Assembly: GCA_023408315.1 (NCBI GenBank)
Contig: JAEYKI010000011.1
Location: 1 to 59,728, forward strand
Direction: 5' to 3'
DNA: 59,728 bases
Origin: Bacillota bacterium
Lineage (GTDB): Bacteria; Bacillota; Clostridia; Christensenellales; Christensenellaceae
Shown: in pieces, positions 1-8,318 of the stretch
Layout: every line of letters begins with the position of its first letter
Numbering within the stretch: the first letter of the stretch is position 1
Notes under the pieces: generated by a model
The model's input: the letters and a program-made list of their open reading frames with translations, nothing else
The model's database searches: none
Told to the model about the DNA's origin: nothing
Program-made: the position numbers and the translations under genes

Positions 1-618
1 AATCCGGAAACAGGTGAAAAAGGACTAAAAAAGGTTGCACAAGTATTTACAAATGAAACAGATACTTTAATACATATATCTGCGGGTAATGAAGAGATTA
101 AGACTACACCTACACATCCTTTCTGGATTGAAGGAAAAGGCTGGGTAGCTGCCGGAGAACTTAAATCTGGAGATGAGCTAAGACAATATGATGGAACATC
201 GATTAAAATTAGCGCTGTTACTCAAGAAAAATTGTCAGAAAAAATTAAAGTATATAACTTTGAGGTTCAAGATTGGCACACTTATTTTGTAGGAAATCAA
301 GGAGTTCTAGTACATAATAGGTGTGATGCTGGTGGTCTATTTGGTATATATGAAGATGCACCTTATCATACCAAAGTCGGAAATTCGATTAAAAGTAAAG
401 CGCCAATAAATGGACAGGAAGCACTTGATAATTCTTTAGCGTTTAATAATGGCACTGGAAGGATAGGTATTAGTAATGGTGAATTTGTTGTGCTAAGCCA
501 GACAAGTGAAGGTTTATTTCATGGTCATGTTAGAACATGGAGTGGATTATCGCAAGAAATGCAAAACGCATTAAGAAGAGCCGGGTTGGTTAATAAAAGA
601 GGTAAAATAATAGGATGA
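1..618 (+). CDS. Polymorphic toxin C-terminus (Hint + toxin domain), 5' truncated
   Basis: The reading frame is open from the first base, so this is the 3' end of a larger gene that starts outside the window. The first ~100 residues read as a pretoxin Hint (intein-like) domain: a TTPTHPFW block, a GW..A.EL..GDEL block and the closing VYNFEVQDWHTYFVG...VLVHN block. Such domains release the C-terminal toxin by autoproteolysis at the HN junction. About 90 residues follow, with a YHTKVGNSIKSKAP start and an FHGHVR motif. From memory this resembles the polymorphic toxin type 17 (Ntox17) domain, a presumed RNase fold; that family name is less certain than the Hint call. The gene overlaps the next by 4 bp (ATGA), the usual toxin-immunity arrangement. 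Confidence 0.85.
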   Translation, partial: NPETGEKGLKKVAQVFTNETDTLIHISAGNEEIKTTPTHPFWIEGKGWVAAGELKSGDELRQYDGTSIKISAVTQEKLSEKIKVYNFEVQDWHTYFVGNQGVLVHNRCDAGGLFGIYEDAPYHTKVGNSIKSKAPINGQEALDNSLAFNNGTGRIGISNGEFVVLSQTSEGLFHGHVRTWSGLSQEMQNALRRAGLVNKRGKIIG

Positions 619-1175
619 ATGCCACAATATTGGAATTTATGAATAATAATGAAACAATTTTTAGTATTAAAGGAGAAAGTAGCTATGAAGCCTTTACCGA
701 GGTAGAGATTATTTTTTACAAAGAGGATAAAAAATATATCGTATTTAGAGATTTTATAATTGAAGGTATTAAATCTCTTAAAATCTCTTTAATTATGGCG
801 TTAGCATCAAAACTAAAAAAAAGCTTAGATGAGAAAAGTTTTGGGCTAATATGGAATGAATATTGTAAGAATTTAAATTTAGATGAAATAGCTGATGATC
901 CCATAAAGCTTTACCATTTATGGTCAACCACTGTTGACAATGGAATTGAAACATGGATATATAATTCAGGAGAAAAAATATATATCGAAATAAGCTCAAT
1001 GTATAGGTGGAATTTTGATGAAACAGACAGCATAAATCTTGAGAAATATGAAGACTTTACAAAAAATTACAAACCGATAGCTGTTTTGGAAATAACTAAG
1101 CAGACAGCGTCTTGTTGGCTTGAAAAGTGTGAAGAAATTTTAGCTAAAATTAAGCAAATAAGTGGTTTTTGTTAG
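615..1175 (+). CDS. Probable immunity protein for the upstream toxin
   Basis: 186 residues, no signal peptide and no clear membrane segment, with an acidic middle. I do not recognise a named immunity family. The call rests on position: the start codon overlaps the stop of the toxin gene (ATGA), and a small cytosolic protein directly after a polymorphic toxin is normally its immunity partner. The AT-rich base composition matches the toxin end and differs from the GC-richer genes downstream, as expected for an exchangeable toxin-immunity cassette. The protein has a Trp-rich centre and a C-terminal amphipathic helix that could form the toxin-binding surface, but this is inference. Confidence 0.6.
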   Translation: MNATILEFMNNNETIFSIKGESSYEAFTEVEIIFYKEDKKYIVFRDFIIEGIKSLKISLIMALASKLKKSLDEKSFGLIWNEYCKNLNLDEIADDPIKLYHLWSTTVDNGIETWIYNSGEKIYIEISSMYRWNFDETDSINLEKYEDFTKNYKPIAVLEITKQTASCWLEKCEEILAKIKQISGFC

Positions 1176-1189
1176 GGTACGAGTAGCGA

Positions 1190-1330
1190 GAAATATTACT
1201 TACGATGAGTTCAGCAATCTGGAGGGCCAGTTTGGGTTCCAAGGACTTCTTGGATGAAGTGACGTTTAGCAGCAGCGTAGTGGACAAGACCATGGGCCTG
1301 CAGTACATAAACGTACGGTTATCACTTATG
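1190..1330 (+). pseudogene. Rhs-repeat remnant
   Basis: This 347-bp gap has no intact gene. Positions 1253-1318 translate to a segment ending DKTMGLQYINVR, which resembles the end of an Rhs core repeat (GLQYxNARxYxP). No start codon or long frame accompanies it. It probably remains from a displaced Rhs/toxin tip left when toxin cassettes were exchanged. Evidence is short and by eye only. Confidence 0.45.
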
Positions 1331-1522
1331 TCAATGTCACATTATTGAAAATATAAGCTGCTGTAATTTATGGTAAGATACGATCCTCCATAAGAGCATC
1401 AATTTTATATTATTGCAAAGGATAATTAAAGGTTGCGTTAATTATTCGTTTACAAAACGATGATCTTTTTTTAAATGTACCTATGATACAATACAAAAGA
1501 ATGTCTTTTTTGGAGGTTCAAT

Positions 1523-2185
1523 ATGGCAGCAAACAAAATATTGGTTGTTGAAGACGATAGGGCAATTCTGGAGCTCATAGAAATCAATCTGCAGGTTGCG
1601 GGCTATGAATGCAAGACTTTTACGGACGGTGGAGAAGCGGCACTTTATCTGGAAAACGACCATTCGTTTGACCTGGCACTGCTGGACATCATGCTGCCGG
1701 GGCTGGACGGATTTGAATTGTTGCCAATTATGAAGCAATACAATATCTCCGTTATTTATCTGACAGCTAAAGCGGACGTAACCTCCAAGGTAAAGGGACT
1801 CAAAGAAGGGGCGGAAGACTATATTGTAAAACCGTTTGAGGTACTGGAGCTTATGGTGCGGATAGAAAAAGTATTGGAACGCAGCGGACGTTTGAATCGG
1901 GTTATCCGCATTAAAGACCTGACGATTGATCTTGAAAAACGTTCTGTTATGCGGGCGGGAGAAGAGATAGCATTAAAACCACTTGAATTTGATCTGCTTG
2001 CATTGCTGGCCAAATATAAGAACCGCACAATGACCAGGGATAGGCTATTGAACGAAATATGGGGCGTAGATTTTGTAGGAGAGACCCGGACTGTGGATGT
2101 GCATATAGCAAACATCAGAAAAAAATTGGATTTGAACGATGAAATCAAGACCATCTCCAAGACCGGATACCGCATGGAGGACTAA
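1523..2185 (+). CDS. OmpR/PhoB-family response regulator
   Basis: 220 residues. The N-terminal receiver domain (about 1-120) has the acidic pair E10/D11/D12, the phospho-acceptor D55 in LLDIMLPGLDG, and the conserved Lys in the VKPF block. The C-terminal half is a winged-helix DNA-binding domain ending RTVDVHIANIRKKL...GYRM. A TTTTTTGGAGG ribosome site sits just before the ATG. The gene lies 3 bp before a histidine kinase gene and is its partner. The likely targets are the lipoprotein and ABC transporter genes that follow in the same direction, by analogy with sensor-transporter clusters of Firmicutes; this is inferred from order only. Confidence 0.95.
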   Translation: MAANKILVVEDDRAILELIEINLQVAGYECKTFTDGGEAALYLENDHSFDLALLDIMLPGLDGFELLPIMKQYNISVIYLTAKADVTSKVKGLKEGAEDYIVKPFEVLELMVRIEKVLERSGRLNRVIRIKDLTIDLEKRSVMRAGEEIALKPLEFDLLALLAKYKNRTMTRDRLLNEIWGVDFVGETRTVDVHIANIRKKLDLNDEIKTISKTGYRMED

Positions 2186-2188
2186 TCC

Positions 2189-3553
2189 ATGAAACTATGG
2201 CTTAAGATTTCTTTGATCTGCATCATCGTTCTGGTCAGCGTGGTTGTGATTTGCTGCGCAACGCTGCTTTCACAGGCCAAAAACGATATATTGCAGGTGA
2301 CGACCCAAAATGCACAAACAAAACAAAACAATCTGCAGGCTTCGTTTGGCGGTATGGTTAATTATTATGCAAGCGATGATCTGAATGTTGTAGCGAAAAG
2401 TTCTTTACTGAAATATTGTTTTTCTCACTATGCGGACCAGGAATCAGTTCTTGTCTTTGGTTCTGAAACGATTTATTCGCGGGTAGACCTTCAGCCGGAA
2501 ATATTGCTGCCTTTGGATCAGAATGAACAGCAATATCTTTTGTACAATAAAGACGGCGTTGATATTTTAATAGTAGGAAACACGATAACATTACTGGGAG
2601 ATAAGTATTCGGTTTACACTGTGCACGATATTTCTTCCGTATACAGCAATATCACAAAAATGGGGCTTTGGTTTTTTGCAATCGGCGCAGTTTGCATTTT
2701 GATAGGAGTTGCGCTCATCATCCTGTTTGTGCGTATGGCTGTAAAACCTCTTAAGTTACTGGGAGAATCTGCCAGAAAAATTGCCGGCGGAAACTATTCG
2801 CAGCAAGCGGCCGTTACAATGAATGATGAGGTGGGCGATCTGGCCTGTGATTTTAACAGGATGGCGGACGCGGTGCAAGCCCATGTAGCTGAATTGGAAG
2901 ATACGGCGGAGCGCAGGAAGCTTTTTATGAGCGCGCTGACCCATGAATACAAAACGCCGCTTACTTCTGTGATCGGCTATTCCGAAACGTTGCTGATGAC
3001 AAAGTTGCCGGAAGAAGCGGTTCAAGCCTCGCTCACGCATATCCATGAAGAATGCAAACGGCTGGAGAGGCTGACGCAGAAATTATTGGGGCTGATTGTG
3101 GTACAGGATGACCTGCTTCTAAAAGACGAACCGGTGCAAAGATTGATTGAAAAGGTGCAAAGCAGCACAGAAGAGTTGCTGCGCCATCGGGGCATACAAC
3201 TGAAAACGGAATGCAGCGCCGGAAACCTGCCTTTGGATGCCGACCTGATGCAGGATCTGCTGATCAATCTGGTTGACAATGCTTCCAAGGCTTCCAAAGA
3301 AGGGCAAACAGTGGTACTCCGCGCCTATGGGCGCACCATTGAAGTGGTGGACAAAGGCGCCGGCATTGCGGAGAACGAGATTCAAAGGATTACTGAACCG
3401 TTCTATATGGTGGACCGGTCCAGAAGCAAACTAAAGGGCGGCAGCGGGATAGGCCTTGCTCTTGTTGCCAGAATTGCGGAAGCGCACAAGGCGCGGCTGG
3501 TAATAGAAAGCAAACCCGAGCATGGTACGACTGTAAAAATTATATTTCCATAA
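2189..3553 (+). CDS. Membrane sensor histidine kinase (HAMP, HisKA, HATPase)
   Basis: 454 residues. A membrane segment lies at about 5-27, an extracellular sensor of about 125 residues follows, and a second membrane segment lies near 155-180. Then come a HAMP linker, a HisKA block with H252 in THEYKTPL, an N box (LVDNASKAS), and G boxes (VDKGAGI, KGGSGIGLALV). It autophosphorylates on H252 and passes phosphate to D55 of the regulator encoded 3 bp upstream. The sensor region has no domain I recognise, so the signal is unknown. Cell-envelope stress or a peptide ligand is plausible from the ABC genes downstream, but nothing in the sequence proves it. Confidence 0.95.
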   Translation: MKLWLKISLICIIVLVSVVVICCATLLSQAKNDILQVTTQNAQTKQNNLQASFGGMVNYYASDDLNVVAKSSLLKYCFSHYADQESVLVFGSETIYSRVDLQPEILLPLDQNEQQYLLYNKDGVDILIVGNTITLLGDKYSVYTVHDISSVYSNITKMGLWFFAIGAVCILIGVALIILFVRMAVKPLKLLGESARKIAGGNYSQQAAVTMNDEVGDLACDFNRMADAVQAHVAELEDTAERRKLFMSALTHEYKTPLTSVIGYSETLLMTKLPEEAVQASLTHIHEECKRLERLTQKLLGLIVVQDDLLLKDEPVQRLIEKVQSSTEELLRHRGIQLKTECSAGNLPLDADLMQDLLINLVDNASKASKEGQTVVLRAYGRTIEVVDKGAGIAENEIQRITEPFYMVDRSRSKLKGGSGIGLALVARIAEAHKARLVIESKPEHGTTVKIIFP

Positions 3554-3648
3554 TTTTGAATGCAATAACAAAACGTTTACAATTTGATGAATTATTTCGA
3601 TCGGACTTATGGGATGATGGAGGCAAGATAAGAGAAAGGAATTATTGC

Positions 3649-5211
3649 ATGAAGAAAATTATTTGTTTAGTAATGGCAGCAGCGGCATCTCTTTCGCTTT
3701 TTGCCTGCCAGCAGACGCCCGACCAGGCCATTGTAAAAGGCAAAAGTCTTGATAAAATGATACAGGCGGCAACGACAACATCGCCGGGTGCAAGCGGCGT
3801 TCCAACCTCCGGCACACTGACCCAGCGGATTGGCGCGCAGCCCAGTTACCAGACGGAGCTGACAGATAAAAGCGGGAAACTAAAGATCCATGTGAATGCC
3901 GACGTAAGCGTTCCAAATGCGGACACATTGCCGGTTATGCGGGTGGAACAGTATGCATTTACGCAGGCGGATGTGGACAAACTGCGCCAGTTGCTTATAA
4001 GGGGCGTAAACGCGTTCTCGGGGGATGATTACAAGCCAACAAAAAACGATATACAGCAGCAGATCAACCAGTTGGAGCAGGCTATCGCAAGCGGACCTCC
4101 AGCAAATTCAAACGTGGCTTTTATGCAAAAATTAGCGAGCGCGCACGGAAGACCGGGAGATGCGTATATGGATATGCTGAACAGCCAACTCGCTGATCTG
4201 CAAAAAGAACTGCAAACTGCGCCGGATGCGGAAATTAAGACGCCCAGCGACGGTAAGCTGAAACCATTTAAAAATACAACAAAAAGTGGTGTGGTTTCGG
4301 ATAGTGGCTCAAAACTGTATGAGCTGGCTAAGTCTGACCAGGCCGGATATGAGAGCTTCACCGTAGAAAATTATGACGTGGGCGGTTCCAACACTGTGTG
4401 GTATACATCCGAAAAGAGCGCTTTTTCAAAAATTATGGGCGATTTTGTAACAAAAGAATCTGTTGCTGAATCTGAAGCCCAGGGGGAGCATCCCTCGCTA
4501 TCTTCTGCGGATATTGCAAAGATACCGGATATCCAGATAACCAAAGAGGCGGCCAAGCAAAAAGCGGACGAGCTGATCTCCGCGTTGGGCTTGCAGGGGC
4601 TTTCCATGTATTCCGAGGACAAGGAATACGGCGGAAGCAACGACATGACCGCAGATATGAGTACCTATAAAAGTTCGCGTAAATGCATCTGGTTCCTGCG
4701 GTATACGCGGGGCGTGAACGGCATACCGCTGACCTATACCAATTATGATTGTATGAAGGTGGAACAGGATAACCAGGCGGCTCCCTGGCCCTACGAAGAT
4801 ATGACGTTTGCCATTGACGACAGCGGTATTGTCGGATTCAAATGGACTTCTCCCTATAAGATCACCGATACGGTGACGCAGAATTCAAACGTGATGTCTT
4901 TTAAAGACGCCATGAATGTGTTTAACACCATGGCGCTGGTAACAAATAACTTTGACGCCATGACGCAGGGGGACGTTGGTATGCAGGCGGTTGACATCAA
5001 CGTGAAGCATATCAAGTTTGGGCTTACCAGGATCACAGAGCAGGATAAGCGGAATTCCGGGCTGCTGGTGCCCTGCTGGGACTTTATCGGAGACATTGTT
5101 GATACACAAAATCAGAACGGAACCACCAAAACTTACACAGATGCGGGCGAACCGATCCTGACGGTAAACGCCATAGACGGGAGCATTATAAACAGAAGCC
5201 TGGGGTATTAA
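3649..5211 (+). CDS. Secreted lipoprotein, possibly DUF6034-like
   Basis: 520 residues from the ATG at 3649, preceded by AGAAAGGA. This start gives a signal peptide with lipobox LSLFAC, so the mature protein is anchored through Cys on the outer face of the membrane. A longer frame opens at 3556 but has no ribosome site and would bury the signal. The body is Gln/Asp/Thr-rich with a coiled stretch near 140-200 and no enzymatic motif I can see. It resembles clostridial lipoproteins named DUF6034 (memory, unverified). Its position between a two-component system and an ABC transporter suggests a surface sensor or substrate-capture role. Confidence 0.75.
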   Translation: MKKIICLVMAAAASLSLFACQQTPDQAIVKGKSLDKMIQAATTTSPGASGVPTSGTLTQRIGAQPSYQTELTDKSGKLKIHVNADVSVPNADTLPVMRVEQYAFTQADVDKLRQLLIRGVNAFSGDDYKPTKNDIQQQINQLEQAIASGPPANSNVAFMQKLASAHGRPGDAYMDMLNSQLADLQKELQTAPDAEIKTPSDGKLKPFKNTTKSGVVSDSGSKLYELAKSDQAGYESFTVENYDVGGSNTVWYTSEKSAFSKIMGDFVTKESVAESEAQGEHPSLSSADIAKIPDIQITKEAAKQKADELISALGLQGLSMYSEDKEYGGSNDMTADMSTYKSSRKCIWFLRYTRGVNGIPLTYTNYDCMKVEQDNQAAPWPYEDMTFAIDDSGIVGFKWTSPYKITDTVTQNSNVMSFKDAMNVFNTMALVTNNFDAMTQGDVGMQAVDINVKHIKFGLTRITEQDKRNSGLLVPCWDFIGDIVDTQNQNGTTKTYTDAGEPILTVNAIDGSIINRSLGY

Positions 5212-5223
5212 CCGGACAATAAC

Positions 5224-5278
5224 GCAGGCATGTGGCATTTTTTGCACACCTGAAAAAGCGCATGCCTGCTTCTTTTTA
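5224..5278 (+). terminator. Intrinsic terminator-like hairpin after the lipoprotein gene
   Basis: GCAGGCATG at 5224-5232 pairs with CATGCCTGC at 5261-5269 (9 bp), followed by TTCTTTTT. It lies between the lipoprotein gene and the first membrane gene and may lower expression of the transporter relative to the lipoprotein. Confidence 0.7.
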
Positions 5279-5316
5279 CTCAAATTTTGTCGAAAATGCA
5301 TTGAAGGGAAACCGGC

Positions 5317-6081
5317 ATGAACAAACCGCACGCTATTGCGGCAAGCTTGCGAACTGCAATCGGTAAGAATATTTTCTGGATTAGCGTGGCGGCGATGGCT
5401 ACGATTATTCTGGTTGCTGGAATGGAGAGCCTGGCAGGGGCTGACCATACAAATCTGCTACCGTTTGGAACCCATATAACCATGATAATGAGCGCACTCA
5501 AATCCGACATCACTGCATTCGCGGTGCCAATCATCTGCACGCTGCCTTGTTCCGCTTCTTATGTGGATGACCTGAAAAGCGGTTTTATCAAACAATACCT
5601 GCCAAGGGCAGGAACCGGAGGGTATATAAGCGGAAAATTGCTTGCCTGCGGGATATCGGGAGGGTTGGTGCTCTTTCTGGGCGTATTGGCCGCGTACCCC
5701 CTGGCTGCTCTGGTATATACGCCTATGGAAGCGGCAGCGGCTGGCCAGGAAGTATTGCCCTATCTGGGAGAAGTGATGGGAAACGCATCCATGTTCTTTT
5801 TTGCGGGCATGTTCTGGTCATTAATGGGGCTCTGTCTTGCCGGGGCAACCAAAAGCAGGTATATGGCCTATGCCGCGCCGCTGGTGCTGTATTATTTGCT
5901 GATTATTATATATGAGCGGTATTTTAACCAGCTTTATGTGCTGTATCCCAGGGAATGGCTCAACCCTTCGGATTACTGGCAGCTTGGAGGCATGGGAGTA
6001 GCCTTTCTGCTGCTGGAATTCTCAACCGCGGTATCCGTTGCCTTTGCTATAGCGGCCAAAAAACAGCTTGGAAAATTGTAA
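5317..6081 (+). CDS. Multi-spanning membrane protein, ABC-2-type transporter subunit
   Basis: 254 residues with about six hydrophobic segments and few charged residues outside the loops. The layout resembles the ABC-2 permeases of bacitracin-type or lantibiotic-immunity exporters, including a charged first loop (DDLKSGFIKQYLPR) like that seen in such subunits. The next gene encodes a second membrane protein and the ones after it ATPases, so this is probably one half of a heteromeric permease. The substrate cannot be read from sequence. Confidence 0.75.
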   Translation: MNKPHAIAASLRTAIGKNIFWISVAAMATIILVAGMESLAGADHTNLLPFGTHITMIMSALKSDITAFAVPIICTLPCSASYVDDLKSGFIKQYLPRAGTGGYISGKLLACGISGGLVLFLGVLAAYPLAALVYTPMEAAAAGQEVLPYLGEVMGNASMFFFAGMFWSLMGLCLAGATKSRYMAYAAPLVLYYLLIIIYERYFNQLYVLYPREWLNPSDYWQLGGMGVAFLLLEFSTAVSVAFAIAAKKQLGKL

Positions 6082-6098
6082 CTCATAGGAGATTGGGA

Positions 6099-6995
6099 AT
6101 GAAGAGTATAAAAGGCATATTTTCTGTTGCAGCCTACAACTTCAGACAGTGGAAGGGAAGCCCGCGCATCGTAATTACATTTGGGCTTGCGTTTGTGCTG
6201 TGCTATCTGCTTTCAAACAAAGCGGTGGCATTTGCCGCAGAAAACGGCACAACCATGCAGATATTGGAAGCCTTTATCTGGACTTTCGGGGACAGTAACT
6301 CAATCCTGCTCAGTTCTATGCTTCTTGTGCTCTTGTTTGCAGACATGCCGTTTTTAAGCCCAGGCACGCCGTTTTACCTGATGCGCCTGAATCGCCGGAC
6401 CTGGCTTACAGGCCAGGCAGTGTATATCGTTCTTGCAACAGGGATTTACCTTGCCTTTATCCTGGCCGCCACCAGCATACTGTGCATGAGAGATTCCTTT
6501 ATAGGGGATATGTGGAGCATGACGGCTGCAATCCTTGGGTATTCGGGCGCGGGCCAGGCGGTTGCGCTGCCTGCCTATGTAAAGACGCTGGAAATGAGTA
6601 CGCCATATCCTGTGACGGCTACGATTTTTTTGCTGATGATGCTGTATACGCTGCTTATGGTATTTATCATGCTGGTATTTAACATTAAAAAAGGCCAGAT
6701 TGCTGGCGTTGTGAGTGTTTTTGCATACAGCCTGTTCGGGTTCGTGCTGGACCCAAAGACCATAGGGAGTATGCTGCAATTGCCTGATTCCCTGATGTAC
6801 AAGGTGAATGTGGCGATAGGTTGGGTATCCCCGTTGAACAACGCCACATACCAGATGCATAACTTTGGCTACGACCTGCTGCCCAGGCTTTGGCAGACTT
6901 ATCTGATCTTTGGGGCAGCCATTATATTTTGCTTTCTATTTACCCTGAGGGGAATCAAAAAGTACAGTTTCCAATTCAGCGGAACAGAACAGTGA
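6099..6995 (+). CDS. Second membrane subunit of the ABC-2-like transporter
   Basis: 298 residues from the ATG at 6099, with ATAGGAGA upstream; the open frame continues to 5955 but that part overlaps the preceding gene. Six or more hydrophobic segments are visible, with a short basic C-terminus. It follows the other permease gene by 17 bp and precedes an ATPase gene by 9 bp, so the three are surely co-transcribed. The pair of dissimilar permeases suggests a heterodimeric exporter. Confidence 0.75.
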   Translation: MKSIKGIFSVAAYNFRQWKGSPRIVITFGLAFVLCYLLSNKAVAFAAENGTTMQILEAFIWTFGDSNSILLSSMLLVLLFADMPFLSPGTPFYLMRLNRRTWLTGQAVYIVLATGIYLAFILAATSILCMRDSFIGDMWSMTAAILGYSGAGQAVALPAYVKTLEMSTPYPVTATIFLLMMLYTLLMVFIMLVFNIKKGQIAGVVSVFAYSLFGFVLDPKTIGSMLQLPDSLMYKVNVAIGWVSPLNNATYQMHNFGYDLLPRLWQTYLIFGAAIIFCFLFTLRGIKKYSFQFSGTEQ

Positions 6996-7004
6996 GGAAA
7001 TACC

Positions 7005-7646
7005 TTGAATATTGCAATCAGCGTGCGGCACGCAGCGGTGCGGTTTGGAGAAGAAACAGTCTTAAAAGATGTTTCCCGCGATTTTGAGGAAGGCAGGATA
7101 CATGGAATTGTAGGCAATAACGGATCAGGCAAAACGGTTCTGATGAAATGCGTATGCGGTTTTCTGATCCCCGACGCGGGATATGTGACAGTTTGTGGAA
7201 TGCGCGTGGGCCGTGATGTGGACTTTCCGGAAGATATGGGGATCATCATAGAAACGCCGGGGTTCCTGCCCAACCTGACAGGGCTCAAGAATCTGCAAAT
7301 TTTAGCTTCACTGAAGAGAAAAGCTCCCATGGATGAGGTCCGGGCAGCCATTCAGATGGTAGGGCTGGATCCGGATTTAAAAAAGCATGTATCCAAATAT
7401 TCACTTGGAATGCGGCAGAGGCTGGGGATTGCGCAGGCAATTATGGAAGATCCTTCAATCTTGATATTGGATGAGCCTTTCAACGGCCTGGATAAGAATG
7501 GCGTAGCACATATACGCAGCCTGATCAAGGGGCTCAGGGAAGAGGGTAAAACGATTCTGCTGGCAAGCCATAACCAAACGGATATAGATGAGCTGTGCGA
7601 TACGGTCTGTGAGATGGATTCTGGGTTTGTGACGGTAATACGGTGA
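7005..7646 (+). CDS. ABC transporter ATP-binding protein
   Basis: 213 residues, started at TTG 7005 behind GAGGAAA. The Walker A is GNNGSGKT, the signature motif is YSLGMRQR, and the Walker B is ILILDEPFNGLD, followed by the switch His in LLASHNQTD. The short size and LDEPFNGLDKNG block are typical of ATPases paired with ABC-2 permeases such as those encoded just upstream. It hydrolyses ATP on the cytosolic face to drive that permease. Its stop codon overlaps the next gene's start (TGATG). Confidence 0.93.
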   Translation: MNIAISVRHAAVRFGEETVLKDVSRDFEEGRIHGIVGNNGSGKTVLMKCVCGFLIPDAGYVTVCGMRVGRDVDFPEDMGIIIETPGFLPNLTGLKNLQILASLKRKAPMDEVRAAIQMVGLDPDLKKHVSKYSLGMRQRLGIAQAIMEDPSILILDEPFNGLDKNGVAHIRSLIKGLREEGKTILLASHNQTDIDELCDTVCEMDSGFVTVIR

Positions 7647-8314
7647 TGGATAAGGTACTTTTATTGGATGAACTGGTGAAAGTGTATCCCCCGAACAGAC
7701 GGGCGGTTTCAAATGTGGATGCCGTCTTTTTGAAAGGGGAATCTGCGGCAGTATTGGGTGGGCCTGGGAGCGGAAAAACAACACTCATGCGACTCGCCTG
7801 CGGACTTGTGCAGCCAAGCGGCGGTTCTGTAACCGTACTTGGCAGGCAACTGGCACAGATGGGAGAGAAACAGATGGCGGAATTCAGGAACACCCATATG
7901 GGTATTGTGCAGCGGGAAGCCGTCTTTCTGGAAGGACTTACAGCAGCGGAAAACACAGCAATCCCTCTGATAGCGGGTGGAATGGGAATGCAAACCGCCG
8001 TGCAGAAGGCAAAGGAATTGCTGCAGAAAGTGGGGCTGGGAAAGCGAATCAATTCGTCTGCCGGCGGGCTGTCCATGCCTGAACGTAATATGATCCAACT
8101 GGCAAGGGCAGCAATCCGTCAGCCGGAAATTCTTCTTTTGGATGAGCTAGGCGGAGATTTAACGGAAAAAGAGAAAGAAAAGCTGCTGGAGTTATTGCGG
8201 GCTTTATCCTGCGCCAAACAGTGTACTGTGATCTACTTTACTTCAGACAGGCACCTGGCGGAACGCTTTAACCGGATCGTTACTTTGCGGGACGGAGAAA
8301 TAATTGAGGAGTAG
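7646..8314 (+). CDS. ABC transporter ATP-binding protein, LolD/MacB-like
   Basis: 222 residues. Walker A is GPGSGKT and Walker B is ILLLDELGGDL, where the usual Pro after Glu is replaced (DEL instead of DEP). The signature block reads GGLSMPERN rather than LSGGQ/LSGGE, a clear deviation. The overall shape is that of the MacB/LolD group that works with FtsX-like permeases; a suitable partner is encoded at 9750-10883. The atypical signature raises the possibility of reduced ATPase activity or a regulatory role. A GTG at 7643 is an alternative start. Confidence 0.88.
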   Translation: MDKVLLLDELVKVYPPNRRAVSNVDAVFLKGESAAVLGGPGSGKTTLMRLACGLVQPSGGSVTVLGRQLAQMGEKQMAEFRNTHMGIVQREAVFLEGLTAAENTAIPLIAGGMGMQTAVQKAKELLQKVGLGKRINSSAGGLSMPERNMIQLARAAIRQPEILLLDELGGDLTEKEKEKLLELLRALSCAKQCTVIYFTSDRHLAERFNRIVTLRDGEIIEE

Positions 8315-8318
8315 AAAA

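Noticed and set aside
3556..3648. N-terminal extension of the lipoprotein gene
   Set aside because: No ribosome site at 3556, and the extension would place 31 residues before the signal peptide; ATG 3649 has AGAAAGGA upstream.
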